Below, piece by piece: positions 1 through 8,713 of a stretch of 64,000 nt of DNA. Every line of letters starts with the position of its first letter. Within the stretch, counting starts at the first letter, position 1. This DNA is from Bacteroidaceae bacterium (GTDB lineage Bacteria; Bacteroidota; Bacteroidia; Bacteroidales; Bacteroidaceae), in the NCBI GenBank assembly GCA_017507385.1, contig JAFWAX010000045.1, positions 1-64,000 on the forward strand, given 5' to 3'. Both the position numbers and the translations under genes were made by a program. A model generated the notes under the pieces. That model made no database searches. It saw only the letters and a list, made by a program, of their open reading frames with translations, and was not told the DNA's origin.

Positions 1-36
1 AGAAATGATGATGGCAAAAATAAGTATCTTTTTCAT
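1..36 (-). CDS. start of a secreted or lipoprotein gene, cut by the left edge
   Basis: Reading leftward from an ATG at 36, the twelve visible codons give MKKILIFAIIIS, a basic start followed by a hydrophobic run typical of a signal peptide. A Bacteroidota-type -7 box (TAATTTTG, 109-102 on the minus strand) lies about 65 bases upstream, which suits a short leader. The rest of the gene is outside the window, so no function can be given. Only the start is seen, and the call rests on the promoter and signal-peptide pattern together. Confidence 0.5.
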   Translation of the reverse strand, partial: MKKILIFAIIIS

Positions 37-101
37 GAGAGGAATGAAGAACTGTTTATCCTTTTTCTGTGTTTTCTGTGGAAGACTTATAATCTTGATT
101 G

Positions 102-109
102 CAAAATTA
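102..109 (-). promoter_or_regulatory. -7 box for the left-edge gene
   Basis: The minus strand reads TAATTTTG, a full match to the Bacteroidota -7 consensus TAnnTTTG. The -33 box is weak (a TTG in the right area). It points at the ATG at position 36. Confidence 0.45.
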
Positions 110-289
110 CAAAATCAAATCATGACAACAATGGCTAAGGGGTGGAAAAGTGCTTTTAAGGAAAGGGATAAGCTAAGGCGTTGGTAATAAGATGTTTAAG
201 CACCGTCGTGTAAGCTTTTTACAAAAAACAGGGGTGGAAATCTTTCAATTTTTTATGCAAAAATCGTCCAAAACACAGAAAAGCCGAAC

Positions 290-600
290 TTTTTGGGTTG
301 TTTTTTTGTGGTTTTGCGGTTGTTCGGTTTTGTGGTTTTCGGTCGGCGGTTTTTCGGTTGGCGGTTGTTCGGGAAACTGCATCACCGCACACCGCATGAA
401 ACCGAAAACCGAAAAAATAAAAATTACTTTAGCACATACCGTGCGCATCATATTTAAAACACCGCCTGCGAAATATTTAAAACGCGGCGGTTTAAATATT
501 ATACAGGCGGTGTTTTTTACGGTTATTCGGTTGTTAGGTTATTCGGTTTGCGGTTGTTCGGTTGAGGGGTTACGGTTATTCGGGAAACTTTTATTTCGTT
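290..600. repeat. G/T-rich imperfect repeats flanking a nested hairpin; no gene seen in 110-688
   Basis: Two blocks (about 295-372 and 520-590) are built from variants of GGTTNTTCGGTT and GGTTTTCGG on the plus strand, and a short complementary block (about 400-418, CCGAAAACCGAAAAA) lies between. Both G/T blocks end in TCGGGAAACT. The longest open frame here (192-602) is made of low-complexity FCGCSV-type residues and is not credible as a protein. No convincing gene is seen between 110 and 688. Confidence 0.6.
458..514. repeat. nested hairpin related to the interior of the TIR elements
   Basis: Outer arms AACACCGCCTG (458-468) and CAGGCGGTGTT (504-514) enclose inner arms AAATATTTAAA and TTTAAATATT. 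With the preceding CCGTGCGCATCATATTTAAA it closely matches the core of the repeats at 13759-13836 and 51181-51256, but no AACGTGAGTTCGA ends are found here. A T run after 514 could let it act as a terminator. Confidence 0.65.
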
Positions 601-688
601 GAATCCGTGCGTGTTTAGGAGGAAAACAGTCTTTTATGGAACACGGGAGCTTAGAGAATGCTGCCATCGTGTGAGAAAGAGTGCCTTC

Positions 689-2848
689 TTACTTGAGGTG
701 ATCTTCAAAGTATCGCGTGATGACGTGGTGCAGATGGATGCGGTCGGTGCCTGTCATGTTGTGTCCGTCGCCGGGATAGATGAAGAGGTCGGGGTAGGTG
801 TCGGCATCGATGCAGGCGCGCATGAAGGAGAGGGTGTGCTGGGGCACGCAGACGGGGTCGTTGCCGCCGTGGATGACGAGGAGGCGCCCTTTGAGGTTCT
901 TGGCTTTGTTGAGCAGGGAGGTGCTGCGGTAGCCTTCAGGGTTGCTCTGTGGGGTGTCCATATAGCGTTCTCCATACATGACTTCGTAGAAGCGCCAGTC
1001 GATGACGGGACCGCCTGCCACGCCGACTTTGAAGACTTCGGGGTAGGTGGTCATGAGGCTGGTGGTCATGAAGCCGCCGAAGCTCCAGCCGTGCACGCCG
1101 AGGCGTGTGCTGTCAACGTAGGGGAGGCTCTTGAGGTAGTCGACACCACAGAGCTGGTCTTTCATCTCTTCGACGCCAAGCTGGCGGAAGGTGGCTTGCT
1201 CGAAGGCGAGGCCGCGATGTTCGCTGCCGCGGTTGTCGAGGCAGAACATGATGTAGCCTTGCTGTGCCATCCAGATGTCCCATCCGCGTGCGCCCCAGTT
1301 GCGGCTGGCGTCTATGTTGTGGGCATGTGGCCCGCCATAGACATAGACGATGGCTGGATATTGCTGGGTGGGGTCGAAGTTGGTGGGGAGGATGAGACGG
1401 TAGTACAGGTCGGTCACGCCGTCGGCTGCCTTGAGGGTGCCGGTCTTGATTTCTGGCACTTGGAAGGCGTCCCATGGGTTGGGGGCGGTGAAGTAGCTGA
1501 GGGCTGCAGGCTTGGAGCTGCCGGTTGGAACGATGTCGATGCGGCGGGCGATGTCGGGAGCTGAATAGTTGTCATAGAAGTAGCTGCCAGACTCGGACAG
1601 CGTGGCGTTGTGCCATCCTGTTGCATGGCCGAGGAGAGTGCGCTTGCCTTTCATGTCCACCTTGAAGATGTTCTGCTGAAGCGGGTCTTGCTCGTTGGAG
1701 GTGTAGAGGATGGTTTTCTTTATCTTATTGAAACCGAGTACTTTGATGATTTCAAATGTGCCGTCTGTGAGCTGCTTGAGGCAGTTGCCGTCAGTGTCGT
1801 AGAGGTAGAGGTGGTTGTATCCGTCCTTGCGTGTCTGGTAGATGAACTTGGTGTCGTCCCATGGCAGGAACTGGATGGGTGCATGGGGCTCGAAGTATTT
1901 GTCGTTGCTCTCGGTGAAGAGTGTACGGAGCTTTTCGCCTGTGGCGGCATCGTATTCATCAAGCGAACCGTGGTTCTGGTCGCGGTTGAGTTCGATGAGG
2001 TAGAGCTTCTTGCCGTCGGGCGACCAGGCGATGTTGGTGAAGTAGCGGTCTGTGGGGTCGCCTGTGTTGAGATAGACGGTCTGTCCGGTTGCTGGATTGA
2101 AGATGCCTACATAGACTTTGTGGGATGTGTTGCCTGCCATGGGGTAAGGGTCGGGAATGGTCGTGGCGCATTTTCCCGGCGTTTCCAAGTTTATTTGTGG
2201 ATACTTGGTCACCATGCTCTGGTCCATCTTGTAGAAGGCGAGGAGTGTGCCGTTTGGGTTCCAGTAGGTGCCTTTGGAGATGCCGAACTCGTCGCGATGG
2301 ACACTTTCGCCATAGGTGAGGTCGATGTTGCCGTCGGAAGAGACGGTGTGTGTGGTGCCGTCGGCTGTCTGGACGAAGAGGTTGTGGTTGATGGTGTAGG
2401 CCATGGCGCGTGATTCCTTGCTCCAGTCGGCGTTGGACGCTTGGGCGTCGAGGGTGATGTGCCACTCGGTCTTTCCTTCTTGCCAGTTGACGAGGGTCTG
2501 CTCGTTGCCGTTTTCGATAAGGATGAGTGGCTTTTCAGCGTATGGGAAGGTGGTGTAGTAGAAGTGATGGCATGGCTTGTGCCCTGCATCTGTCAGGATG
2601 GTGTTGAGCTGCTGCAGGGTGATGAGCGTGGTGGTTTTTCCGCTCTGCTTGTTGATGAGGCGGCACTCGTCGGTGTCGAGTTCTATGCACTCGTCGCCCC
2701 ACCATGCAAGGTTCTTGTTCTCTGGTACGGAGTGCTGGTAGTAGGTGGAGCCGCCGGGGATGAGGTCGTCGATGGTAAAGCTTTTCTTCTGTGCCATGAT
2801 GGGGAGTGTTAGTAAGGCGTAGATGATGAATAGGACTGTTTTTTTCAT
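689..2848 (-). CDS. dpp4: dipeptidyl peptidase IV family serine peptidase (S9)
   Basis: A 719-residue exported peptidase that removes N-terminal X-Pro or X-Ala dipeptides, used by oral and gut Bacteroidales to feed on peptides. An N-terminal signal peptide (MKKTVLFIIYALLTLPIMAQ) leads into the DPP-IV beta-propeller, then the alpha/beta-hydrolase domain. The hydrolase domain shows the catalytic serine motif GWSFGGF, the aspartate in HGGNDPV and the histidine in GDGHNM. The start overlaps the stop of folK by four bases, making it the last gene of the long minus-strand operon. Length and motifs fit the family. Confidence 0.95.
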   Translation of the reverse strand: MKKTVLFIIYALLTLPIMAQKKSFTIDDLIPGGSTYYQHSVPENKNLAWWGDECIELDTDECRLINKQSGKTTTLITLQQLNTILTDAGHKPCHHFYYTTFPYAEKPLILIENGNEQTLVNWQEGKTEWHITLDAQASNADWSKESRAMAYTINHNLFVQTADGTTHTVSSDGNIDLTYGESVHRDEFGISKGTYWNPNGTLLAFYKMDQSMVTKYPQINLETPGKCATTIPDPYPMAGNTSHKVYVGIFNPATGQTVYLNTGDPTDRYFTNIAWSPDGKKLYLIELNRDQNHGSLDEYDAATGEKLRTLFTESNDKYFEPHAPIQFLPWDDTKFIYQTRKDGYNHLYLYDTDGNCLKQLTDGTFEIIKVLGFNKIKKTILYTSNEQDPLQQNIFKVDMKGKRTLLGHATGWHNATLSESGSYFYDNYSAPDIARRIDIVPTGSSKPAALSYFTAPNPWDAFQVPEIKTGTLKAADGVTDLYYRLILPTNFDPTQQYPAIVYVYGGPHAHNIDASRNWGARGWDIWMAQQGYIMFCLDNRGSEHRGLAFEQATFRQLGVEEMKDQLCGVDYLKSLPYVDSTRLGVHGWSFGGFMTTSLMTTYPEVFKVGVAGGPVIDWRFYEVMYGERYMDTPQSNPEGYRSTSLLNKAKNLKGRLLVIHGGNDPVCVPQHTLSFMRACIDADTYPDLFIYPGDGHNMTGTDRIHLHHVITRYFEDHLK

Positions 2849-3264
2849 TGTATGATTTCTTTTAGGGGGATGAGCACAAAGTCTCGTTCGTGCATGTGAG
2901 GATGGGGGATGGTGAGACGGGGCGTGGAGATGTGGAGGTCGTCGTAGAGGAGGATGTCGATGTCGATGATGCGGTCGTGGTATTGCCCGTTGACGGATTT
3001 CTGCTGTCTTCCTAAATCTCTTTCTATCTGCTGGGTTTCTTCAAGCAGTTCGAGGGGCGAGAGCTCTGTCTTGATGCGGATGGCTGCATTGAGAAAGGTG
3101 TTCTGGCTTTCGAATCCCCATGGTTCAGTTGCAAGAAAGGCGGATTGTGCCTTGACAGGACCAATCCGCCTTTCTATTTCAGAGATGGCGGACAAGAGGT
3201 TGTGTTCTTTGTCGCCAAGATTTGTGCCGAGTGAAAGGTATGCTGTGTGAGTCAATTTCTTCAA
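2845..3264 (-). CDS. folK: 2-amino-4-hydroxy-6-hydroxymethyldihydropteridine pyrophosphokinase
   Basis: 139 residues, a complete HPPK that transfers pyrophosphate from ATP to 6-hydroxymethyl-dihydropterin in folate synthesis. Visible family motifs are YLSLGTNLGD near the start, the acidic magnesium-binding segment DRIIDIDILLYDD, and IPHPHMHERDFVLIPL close to the end. It lies 12 bases after queA and overlaps dpp4, so it is translated from the same operon. Nothing unusual is seen. Confidence 0.95.
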   Translation of the reverse strand: MKKLTHTAYLSLGTNLGDKEHNLLSAISEIERRIGPVKAQSAFLATEPWGFESQNTFLNAAIRIKTELSPLELLEETQQIERDLGRQQKSVNGQYHDRIIDIDILLYDDLHISTPRLTIPHPHMHERDFVLIPLKEIIQ

Positions 3265-3276
3265 CTCTTTAAATCG

Positions 3277-4359
3277 TTAGTCAATGATGAGCATGGCATC
3301 GCCGTATGTGCCGAAGCAGTAGTCGCCCTTGAGGGCTTCCTTGTAGGCATTCATTACTACGTCGTAGCCGCCAAAGGCTGTGACGAGCATGAGCATTGTG
3401 GTGAGCGGCATCTGGAAGTTCACGACAAAGGCATCGGCAACGGTGAAGTCGTAGGGAGGGAAGATGAACTTGTTGGTCCAACCTTCGAATTCCTTGATGA
3501 ATCCGCCTGGCCCTACGGCTGTTTCGAGGGCACGGAGGGTGGTGGTGCCTACTGCGCAGACCTTGTGACCGTTCTCTTTGGCCTTGTTGACGATGTCGCA
3601 GGCTTCTTTGTTGACGAACATCTGCTCGGAGTCGGTCTTGTGCTTGGTCAGGTCTTCGACATCGATGCTGCGGAAGTTGCCCAAACCTGCATGGAGTGTG
3701 ATGAAGGCCTGTTCTATGCCGATGATTTCCATGCGTTTCATGAGTTCGCGTGAGAAGTGGAGGCCTGTCACGGGTACGGTTACGGCTCCTTCGTGGCGTG
3801 CGAAGATGTTTTGGAAACGTTCGTGGTCATCGTCTTCTGTAGGACGGAGTGAACGGATGTCGTCGGGAATAGGTGCTTCGCCAAGTGAATACAAGGTCTC
3901 TTTGAACATGTCGTGTGGACCGTCGTAGAGGAAGCGGAGGGTGCGGCCGCGAGAGGTGGTGTTGTCAATCACTTCAGCCACAAGCGACTCGTCTGGACCG
4001 AAGTAGAGTTTGTTGCCAATACGAATCTTTCGTGCAGGATCGACGAGCACGTCCCACAGGCGCAGTTCTTCGTTGAGTTCGCGGAGCAGGAACACTTCAA
4101 TGCGTGCACCTGTTTTCTCCTTGTTGCCATAGAGACGAGCAGGGAAAACCTTGGTATCGTTGAAGACAAAGGCATCGCCTTCTTCAAAATATTCGGTGAT
4201 TTCTTTGAAGAGACGGTGCTCGATTTCGCCTGTTTTCTTGTGTACAACCATGAGTTTGGCCTCGTCACGATTATAGAACTTTGTTTCGGGGTTGTAAGTG
4301 CGAGGATAGAGTGCTATCTTCTCGTCTGGAAGTCTGAACTTGAATTGTGAAAGCTTCAT
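3277..4359 (-). CDS. queA: S-adenosylmethionine:tRNA ribosyltransferase-isomerase
   Basis: 360 residues. QueA moves the ribosyl group of AdoMet onto 7-aminomethyl-7-deazaguanine at the wobble base of tRNAs, forming epoxyqueuosine. The N-terminus (MKLSQFKFRLPDEKIALYP), FNDTKVFPARL, the LHAGLGNF region and the late VGTTTLRALE are all characteristic. Length is normal. It sits between truB and folK, so two tRNA-modifying enzymes are adjacent, with miaB further upstream in the same operon. Confidence 0.96.
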   Translation of the reverse strand: MKLSQFKFRLPDEKIALYPRTYNPETKFYNRDEAKLMVVHKKTGEIEHRLFKEITEYFEEGDAFVFNDTKVFPARLYGNKEKTGARIEVFLLRELNEELRLWDVLVDPARKIRIGNKLYFGPDESLVAEVIDNTTSRGRTLRFLYDGPHDMFKETLYSLGEAPIPDDIRSLRPTEDDDHERFQNIFARHEGAVTVPVTGLHFSRELMKRMEIIGIEQAFITLHAGLGNFRSIDVEDLTKHKTDSEQMFVNKEACDIVNKAKENGHKVCAVGTTTLRALETAVGPGGFIKEFEGWTNKFIFPPYDFTVADAFVVNFQMPLTTMLMLVTAFGGYDVVMNAYKEALKGDYCFGTYGDAMLIID

Positions 4360-4393
4360 TTCTTATTGCAATTTGACAATTTACGATGTTGGG

Positions 4394-5182
4394 TTATTGG
4401 TTTTTGTCCTGCTCCCATGTCTGCTGGTCAAGCCATGCAGGAAACTGCTCGATGTCCATGCAGTCTTGCAGCTTGTAATCTCCAATGCGGGTGCGGACAA
4501 GGCTTGTGAGGTAGCCGCCAGAACCGAGAGCTTGGCCGATGTCGCGTGCCAGGGCGCGGATGTAGGTTCCTTTGCTGCATACCACGCGGATGGTGAGCGA
4601 GAGGTGTGTGCCTGTCAGATTCTCGTTTTGGTATTTGATGCGTTCCCGTGGATCGTCGTTGGTGACGATGGTGCTGCTGCCTACTTCTCCGAAATGGAGA
4701 ATTTCCAATTCGTCGATGACCAGAATCTTGGGCTTGAGTTCTATTTCTTCTCCTTGGCGGGCGTATTTGAATGCGCGTTTTCCATCAACTTTGACGGCAG
4801 AGAAGGTGGGTGGCACTTGTTCGATGCGTCCTGTGAAGGAGGTCAGTTTCTCTTCGACTAATTCTCTGGTTATGTGCTCTGTTGGATAGCTGGCATCTTC
4901 GGCTGTCTCCATGTCGAAGGAAGGGGTGGTGGCACCGAGCTTGATGGTGGCAATGTACTCTTTCGTGTGTGCCTGCAACTCGTCTATCCTCTTGGTGCTC
5001 TTGCCTGTGCAGATGATGAGCACGCCTGTTGCGAGGGGGTCGAGAGTTCCGGCATGTCCGACTTTCAGTTTCTTTATGCCCAGTCGGTGCGAGAGTTCGC
5101 CTCGCACTTTTGCCACTACGTTAAAGGATGTCCAGCGGTAGGGCTTGTTGAAGATGAGTATTTCGCCTTCTTGTGGGTTCAT
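4394..5182 (-). CDS. truB: tRNA pseudouridine-55 synthase
   Basis: 262 residues. TruB converts U55 of the tRNA T-loop to pseudouridine. The catalytic aspartate is D48 in GHAGTLDPLATGVL, followed by CTGKSTK; FNKPYRWTSF near the N-terminus and the KGTYIRALARDIG motif are also present. It follows uppP by 27 bases and precedes queA by 34, so it is an internal operon gene. Confidence 0.96.
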   Translation of the reverse strand: MNPQEGEILIFNKPYRWTSFNVVAKVRGELSHRLGIKKLKVGHAGTLDPLATGVLIICTGKSTKRIDELQAHTKEYIATIKLGATTPSFDMETAEDASYPTEHITRELVEEKLTSFTGRIEQVPPTFSAVKVDGKRAFKYARQGEEIELKPKILVIDELEILHFGEVGSSTIVTNDDPRERIKYQNENLTGTHLSLTIRVVCSKGTYIRALARDIGQALGSGGYLTSLVRTRIGDYKLQDCMDIEQFPAWLDQQTWEQDKNQ

Positions 5183-5209
5183 GTTGCTGAAAGTCTGTCG
5201 GTTAGTTTT

Positions 5210-6055
5210 TTATGATATGGTGAGTTCGTGTCCAGTGAAGAGCATGGCGAGGATGATGCCTCCAACGATGATTCTATACCATCCGAAGGCTTTGAAGCCA
5301 TACTTCTGTACGAAGCTGATGAAGAACTTGATGGCAAGCAGCGCTACGATGAAGGCGACAACGTTGCCGATGATGAGGGTGTCGAGATGGTTCGCAATCA
5401 GTTCGGTTCCTCCTTCGCTGAGTAATTTGTACATCTTGTAAACTGTAGCACCGAACATGGTGGGCACGGCGAGAAAGAAGGAGAATTCGGCGGCATCTTT
5501 GCGTGTCATCTTTTGCGACATGCCGCCAACGATGGTTGCCATGGAGCGTGAAACTCCTGGTATCATGGAGATGCACTGGAAGAGTCCGACCATGAAAGCA
5601 CGCTTTTCGGTGAGTTTTGTTTCTTCGCTGCCTTTGTTGAAGATCTTGTCACAGAAAAGCATGAACACACCACCGATGACAAGTGTAGCTGCCACAACTT
5701 CAACACGTTCAAGCATGGCATCGATGGCATCGCTGAAGAGCAGTCCGAGAACGGCTGCTGGAATGAATGCGATGAAAAGTTTCCAGTAGAAATCAAATTT
5801 GTGGATGAATTTCTTGAAACCTGCAGTGCCTTCAGGAAGAGGAGTGTTGTTGAGCTGGAAGAAGCGTTTCCAGTAGAGGCATACAACGGAAAGTATGGCT
5901 CCGAACTGTATGATGAAGGTGAATGCCTTGACGAAATCGGTACTTTCTACTCCTAAAATGTTTTGGGCAATAATCATGTGTCCAGTGGATGAAACTGGCA
6001 GGAACTCTGTGAGTCCTTCTACGATGGCGATGATAACGGTCTGAATCCAAGTCAT
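5210..6055 (-). CDS. uppP: undecaprenyl-diphosphatase
   Basis: 281 residues from the ATG at 6055 ([20 protein letters not shown]). The frame extends further upstream, but that part overlaps the end of the DUF3098 gene and does not resemble the family. UppP/BacA dephosphorylates undecaprenyl pyrophosphate so the lipid carrier can be reused in wall and glycan synthesis. Both conserved motifs are visible, (E)[14 protein letters not shown] and [10 protein letters not shown], and about eight membrane segments can be read. It is the fourth gene of the miaB operon. Confidence 0.95.
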   Translation of the reverse strand: MTWIQTVIIAIVEGLTEFLPVSSTGHMIIAQNILGVESTDFVKAFTFIIQFGAILSVVCLYWKRFFQLNNTPLPEGTAGFKKFIHKFDFYWKLFIAFIPAAVLGLLFSDAIDAMLERVEVVAATLVIGGVFMLFCDKIFNKGSEETKLTEKRAFMVGLFQCISMIPGVSRSMATIVGGMSQKMTRKDAAEFSFFLAVPTMFGATVYKMYKLLSEGGTELIANHLDTLIIGNVVAFIVALLAIKFFISFVQKYGFKAFGWYRIIVGGIILAMLFTGHELTIS

Positions 6056-6080
6056 GATGATTCGAGAAAAAATCTGGGGT

Positions 6081-6314
6081 TTATTGATTCTGTCTATTCT
6101 TGCGGGCTGGCCAAAGAATGGCAATGATTTCAAAGAGGAAGCCGAATAGGCATACCATGGGGGCTACTTTGATGCGTGTGTCGCTGAAGATGTCTGGATT
6201 GAAAGCTTCTTCTGTGGTGGAATCGCCCGACATGAGAATGAAACCTATGATGATGATGATGAATCCTATAGCCAATAGGATGTAGTTAATCTTTGTGAAA
6301 GCAAAATTTTTCAT
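6081..6314 (-). CDS. DUF3098 small membrane protein
   Basis: 77 residues from the ATG at 6314 ([18 protein letters not shown]). It has two hydrophobic segments, about residues 8-27 and 47-65, separated by a polar stretch containing [16 protein letters not shown]. This layout and its position directly after ftsX and before uppP are typical of DUF3098 in Bacteroidota. Function is unknown; the conserved neighbourhood suggests a link to the cell envelope or division, which is an inference. Confidence 0.85.
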   Translation of the reverse strand: MKNFAFTKINYILLAIGFIIIIIGFILMSGDSTTEEAFNPDIFSDTRIKVAPMVCLFGFLFEIIAILWPARKNRQNQ

Positions 6315-6358
6315 TATTGTTTTTTTTGATAGTTTTCTATTATTATATGTAGGGGGAA

Positions 6359-7228
6359 TTATATGTAATAGAGTGCATTGCTGCTCATTTTCAGGTATTT
6401 GTTGATAGAAAAGAATGTGCATAGGAATGTGATGACGATGCCAAAGAGGAATACGGATGCAGATACGATGATGATTGCTTTCATGTTGATGATGGCAATA
6501 ATCTGTGGCTCAAACTTGTAGAGCCAATAAATTCCACCGAGGATGAGCAAATCGGCTATGGCAGCAGAGACGATGCCGAGGGTGAATCCGTGTGCCAAGA
6601 AAGGTCTGCGTATGAAATTCCAGCTGGCTCCGACGAGTTTCATCGTGTTGATGATGAATCTCTTGGCGAAGATGGTCAGACGCACCGTGTTGTTGATGAG
6701 CGCGAATGAAATGTAGGTGAACAAGATGGCAATGATGAACAGGATGATGCTCACCTTGCGGATGTTGTCGTTGACGGATTTGATGAGGTCTTGGGAATAA
6801 ATGACATCTACCACATTGGGGTTTTCTTTGAGTTCCTTGACTGCTGCTGCAATGCTGTCAGGGTTTGCATGTGTGGCATTTATTTTGATTTCGAAAGAGG
6901 CGGTATATGGGTTGACTCCTATAAATTCTGTAGGGTCTATTCCTTGTGCCTGTATCTCTTCCTCAAGTGCTTGCTCTTTTGAGATGTATTCGACGCTTTT
7001 TGTGTATGGCGCTTTGAGGATATCTTCTTCCATCTGGCTGATTTTCTGTTCACTCAGTTCGTCGCTGATGAGTACGCTCACGTTGATGTTCTCCTTCACA
7101 AAGGTGGAGAGGTTCTGTGCGGTGATGACGAAGAGCACTATCGTGCCAAGCAGCACGAGGACTAAGGTCGTGCTGATAGTTGCTGTGATGAACTGTGTAT
7201 TGAAGATGGAATGTTTATTTTTACTCAT
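6359..7228 (-). CDS. ftsX: cell division permease FtsX
   Basis: 289 residues with the FtsX layout: a cytoplasmic N-terminus, a first membrane helix (about 15-37), a large periplasmic domain, then three helices toward the C-terminus. FtsX pairs with the ATPase FtsE to activate peptidoglycan hydrolases at the septum; ftsE is not in this window. An EnvC-type protein, a usual partner class, is encoded at the right end. The start overlaps the miaB stop by eight bases. Confidence 0.93.
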   Translation of the reverse strand: MSKNKHSIFNTQFITATISTTLVLVLLGTIVLFVITAQNLSTFVKENINVSVLISDELSEQKISQMEEDILKAPYTKSVEYISKEQALEEEIQAQGIDPTEFIGVNPYTASFEIKINATHANPDSIAAAVKELKENPNVVDVIYSQDLIKSVNDNIRKVSIILFIIAILFTYISFALINNTVRLTIFAKRFIINTMKLVGASWNFIRRPFLAHGFTLGIVSAAIADLLILGGIYWLYKFEPQIIAIINMKAIIIVSASVFLFGIVITFLCTFFSINKYLKMSSNALYYI

Positions 7229-8531
7229 TGATTTCGATGCCTTTAAGGGTTGCTGAACTGGCTTCTGTCACTTTGACACGTACAAAGTCGCCGATGTGGT
7301 GGTTGCCGCGGTCGAAAACAACAACTTTATTTTGCGAAGTGCGTCCGAATAGTTGTTGGTTGCTGCGTTTGGAAACGCCTTCTACGAGAACTTCGTAGGT
7401 GTTGCCAATGTCTTTCTGATAGCTTTCTGCTGACAGTTGATTCTGCAAGGCTATCATTTCGTTGAGACGGCGAATCTTTGTCTCTTCGGGAATGTCGTCG
7501 GGGAGATGCTTCGATGCGTATGTTCCAGGACGCTCGGAGTATTTGAACATGAAGGCCGAATCATATCCACATTCGCGCATCAAGGAGAGGGAGAGCTGAT
7601 GGTCTTCTTCTGTTTCAGAATGATAGCCGACAAAAATGTCGGTGCTGAGCCCACAATCGGGAATGATGCGGCGGATGGCGGCAACACGGTCAAGGTACCA
7701 TTCTCGTGTGTATTTCCTGTTCATGAGCTTCAAGATGCGGTTGGAGCCACTTTGTACAGGTAAATGGATGTGCCTGCAAATATTTGGATGTGCGGCAATG
7801 ACTTGCAGCGTTTCGTCGCTCATGTCTTTGGGGTGGGAGGTGGTAAAGCGGATTCGCATGAAGGGGACGGCTTCGGCAACAATAGCAAGCAGCTGGGGGA
7901 AACAGATGTCGCCGCTCTGATAGCTGTTGACATTTTGCCCGAGCAGTGTCACCTCCTTGTAGCCTTTTTTCTGCAAATCCTTGACTTCGTTCAAGATGCT
8001 ATCCACTTCCCGGCTTCTCTCTCGGCCACGAGTGTAGGGAACAATGCAATAGTGACAGAAATTATTGCATCCGCGCATGATGCTGATAAATCCGCTGATG
8101 CGATTGCCGCAAATGCGCTCGGGAATGACGTCACGATAGGTCTCTGTTGTGCTGAGCTCTATATTGATGGCTTTTTCTCCCATTTCGGCAGCGGCAAAAA
8201 GTTCTGGCAGTGATAGATAAGAGTCGGGACCTGCGACAATGTCCACATGATGGTGGTTGATTAAATCTTCTTTCACTCGCTCGGCCATGCAGCCTACTAT
8301 GCCAATGATGAGTTTGCGCCCTTTTTTTTGAAGGGCGTGGAGCGATTCTAACCGATGGTAGATTTTGTTTTCTGCATTTTCGCGTACGGAACAAGTGTTG
8401 AGGAGTATGGCGTCTGCTTGGTCAAGAGAGTCACACGTTTCATATCCCGCCATCTTCATGACAGAGGCAATAACCTCACTGTCCGCCACGTTCATCTGGC
8501 AGCCATAAGTCTCAATAAAAAGATGCTTCAT
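7221..8531 (-). CDS. miaB: tRNA-2-methylthio-N6-dimethylallyladenosine synthase
   Basis: 436 residues from the ATG at 8531 (MKHLFIETYGCQMNVADSEV), chosen because the family begins here; 20 further codons upstream are unlike it. MiaB is a radical-SAM enzyme that adds a methylthio group to i6A37 in tRNAs. Three cysteines of the N-terminal UPF0004 domain (YGCQMN, NTCSVREN, GCMAER) and the radical-SAM cluster RGCNNFCHYC are visible, and a TRAM domain closes the protein. It is the first gene of the long minus-strand operon. Confidence 0.97.
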   Translation of the reverse strand: MKHLFIETYGCQMNVADSEVIASVMKMAGYETCDSLDQADAILLNTCSVRENAENKIYHRLESLHALQKKGRKLIIGIVGCMAERVKEDLINHHHVDIVAGPDSYLSLPELFAAAEMGEKAINIELSTTETYRDVIPERICGNRISGFISIMRGCNNFCHYCIVPYTRGRERSREVDSILNEVKDLQKKGYKEVTLLGQNVNSYQSGDICFPQLLAIVAEAVPFMRIRFTTSHPKDMSDETLQVIAAHPNICRHIHLPVQSGSNRILKLMNRKYTREWYLDRVAAIRRIIPDCGLSTDIFVGYHSETEEDHQLSLSLMRECGYDSAFMFKYSERPGTYASKHLPDDIPEETKIRRLNEMIALQNQLSAESYQKDIGNTYEVLVEGVSKRSNQQLFGRTSQNKVVVFDRGNHHIGDFVRVKVTEASSATLKGIEINE

Positions 8532-8558
8532 CAAAAAAGATTTTGTACAAACTCGATG

Positions 8559-8566
8559 CAAAGGTA
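8559..8566 (-). promoter_or_regulatory. -7 box of the miaB operon
   Basis: The minus strand reads TACCTTTG, matching TAnnTTTG, about 28 bases upstream of the miaB start. A TTG lies roughly 22 bases further upstream as a weak -33 box. No other good promoter is seen between here and dpp4, consistent with an eight-gene transcript. Confidence 0.5.
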
Positions 8567-8641
8567 GTGTTTTTATTTCATAAAGTAACAATCTGTTAGG
8601 CTTTTTTATGACTTATAATTCATGAATTGTGATTTAATTGT

Positions 8642-8649
8642 TAACTTTG
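8642..8649 (+). promoter_or_regulatory. -7 box before the 344-residue membrane protein gene
   Basis: TAACTTTG matches the Bacteroidota -7 consensus and lies about 65 bases before the start at 8714. No matching TTTG is found at the usual -33 spacing, so this is only a tentative promoter, divergent from that of miaB. Confidence 0.35.
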
Positions 8650-8713
8650 TAGCCAAAATGTTTTTAAACGTAAAGGAACCCTTTCGCCTGCTGTTGGAAA
8701 GAATGAGCTGATA

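Noticed and set aside
192..602. 136-codon open frame in the G/T-rich region
   Set aside because: Translates simple repeats (FCGCSV-type); better explained as repeat DNA.
599..1564. 321-codon open frame on the plus strand opposite dpp4
   Set aside because: It is the mirror of a well-conserved peptidase gene; the Val/Gly/Glu/Ala-rich product has no start signals and arises from codon bias. The same holds for 1610-2413.
8658..8711. 17-codon leader frame (MFLNVKEPFRLLLERMS) ending just before the membrane protein gene
   Set aside because: Too short to judge; no attenuator hairpin follows and the codon run has no regulatory theme.
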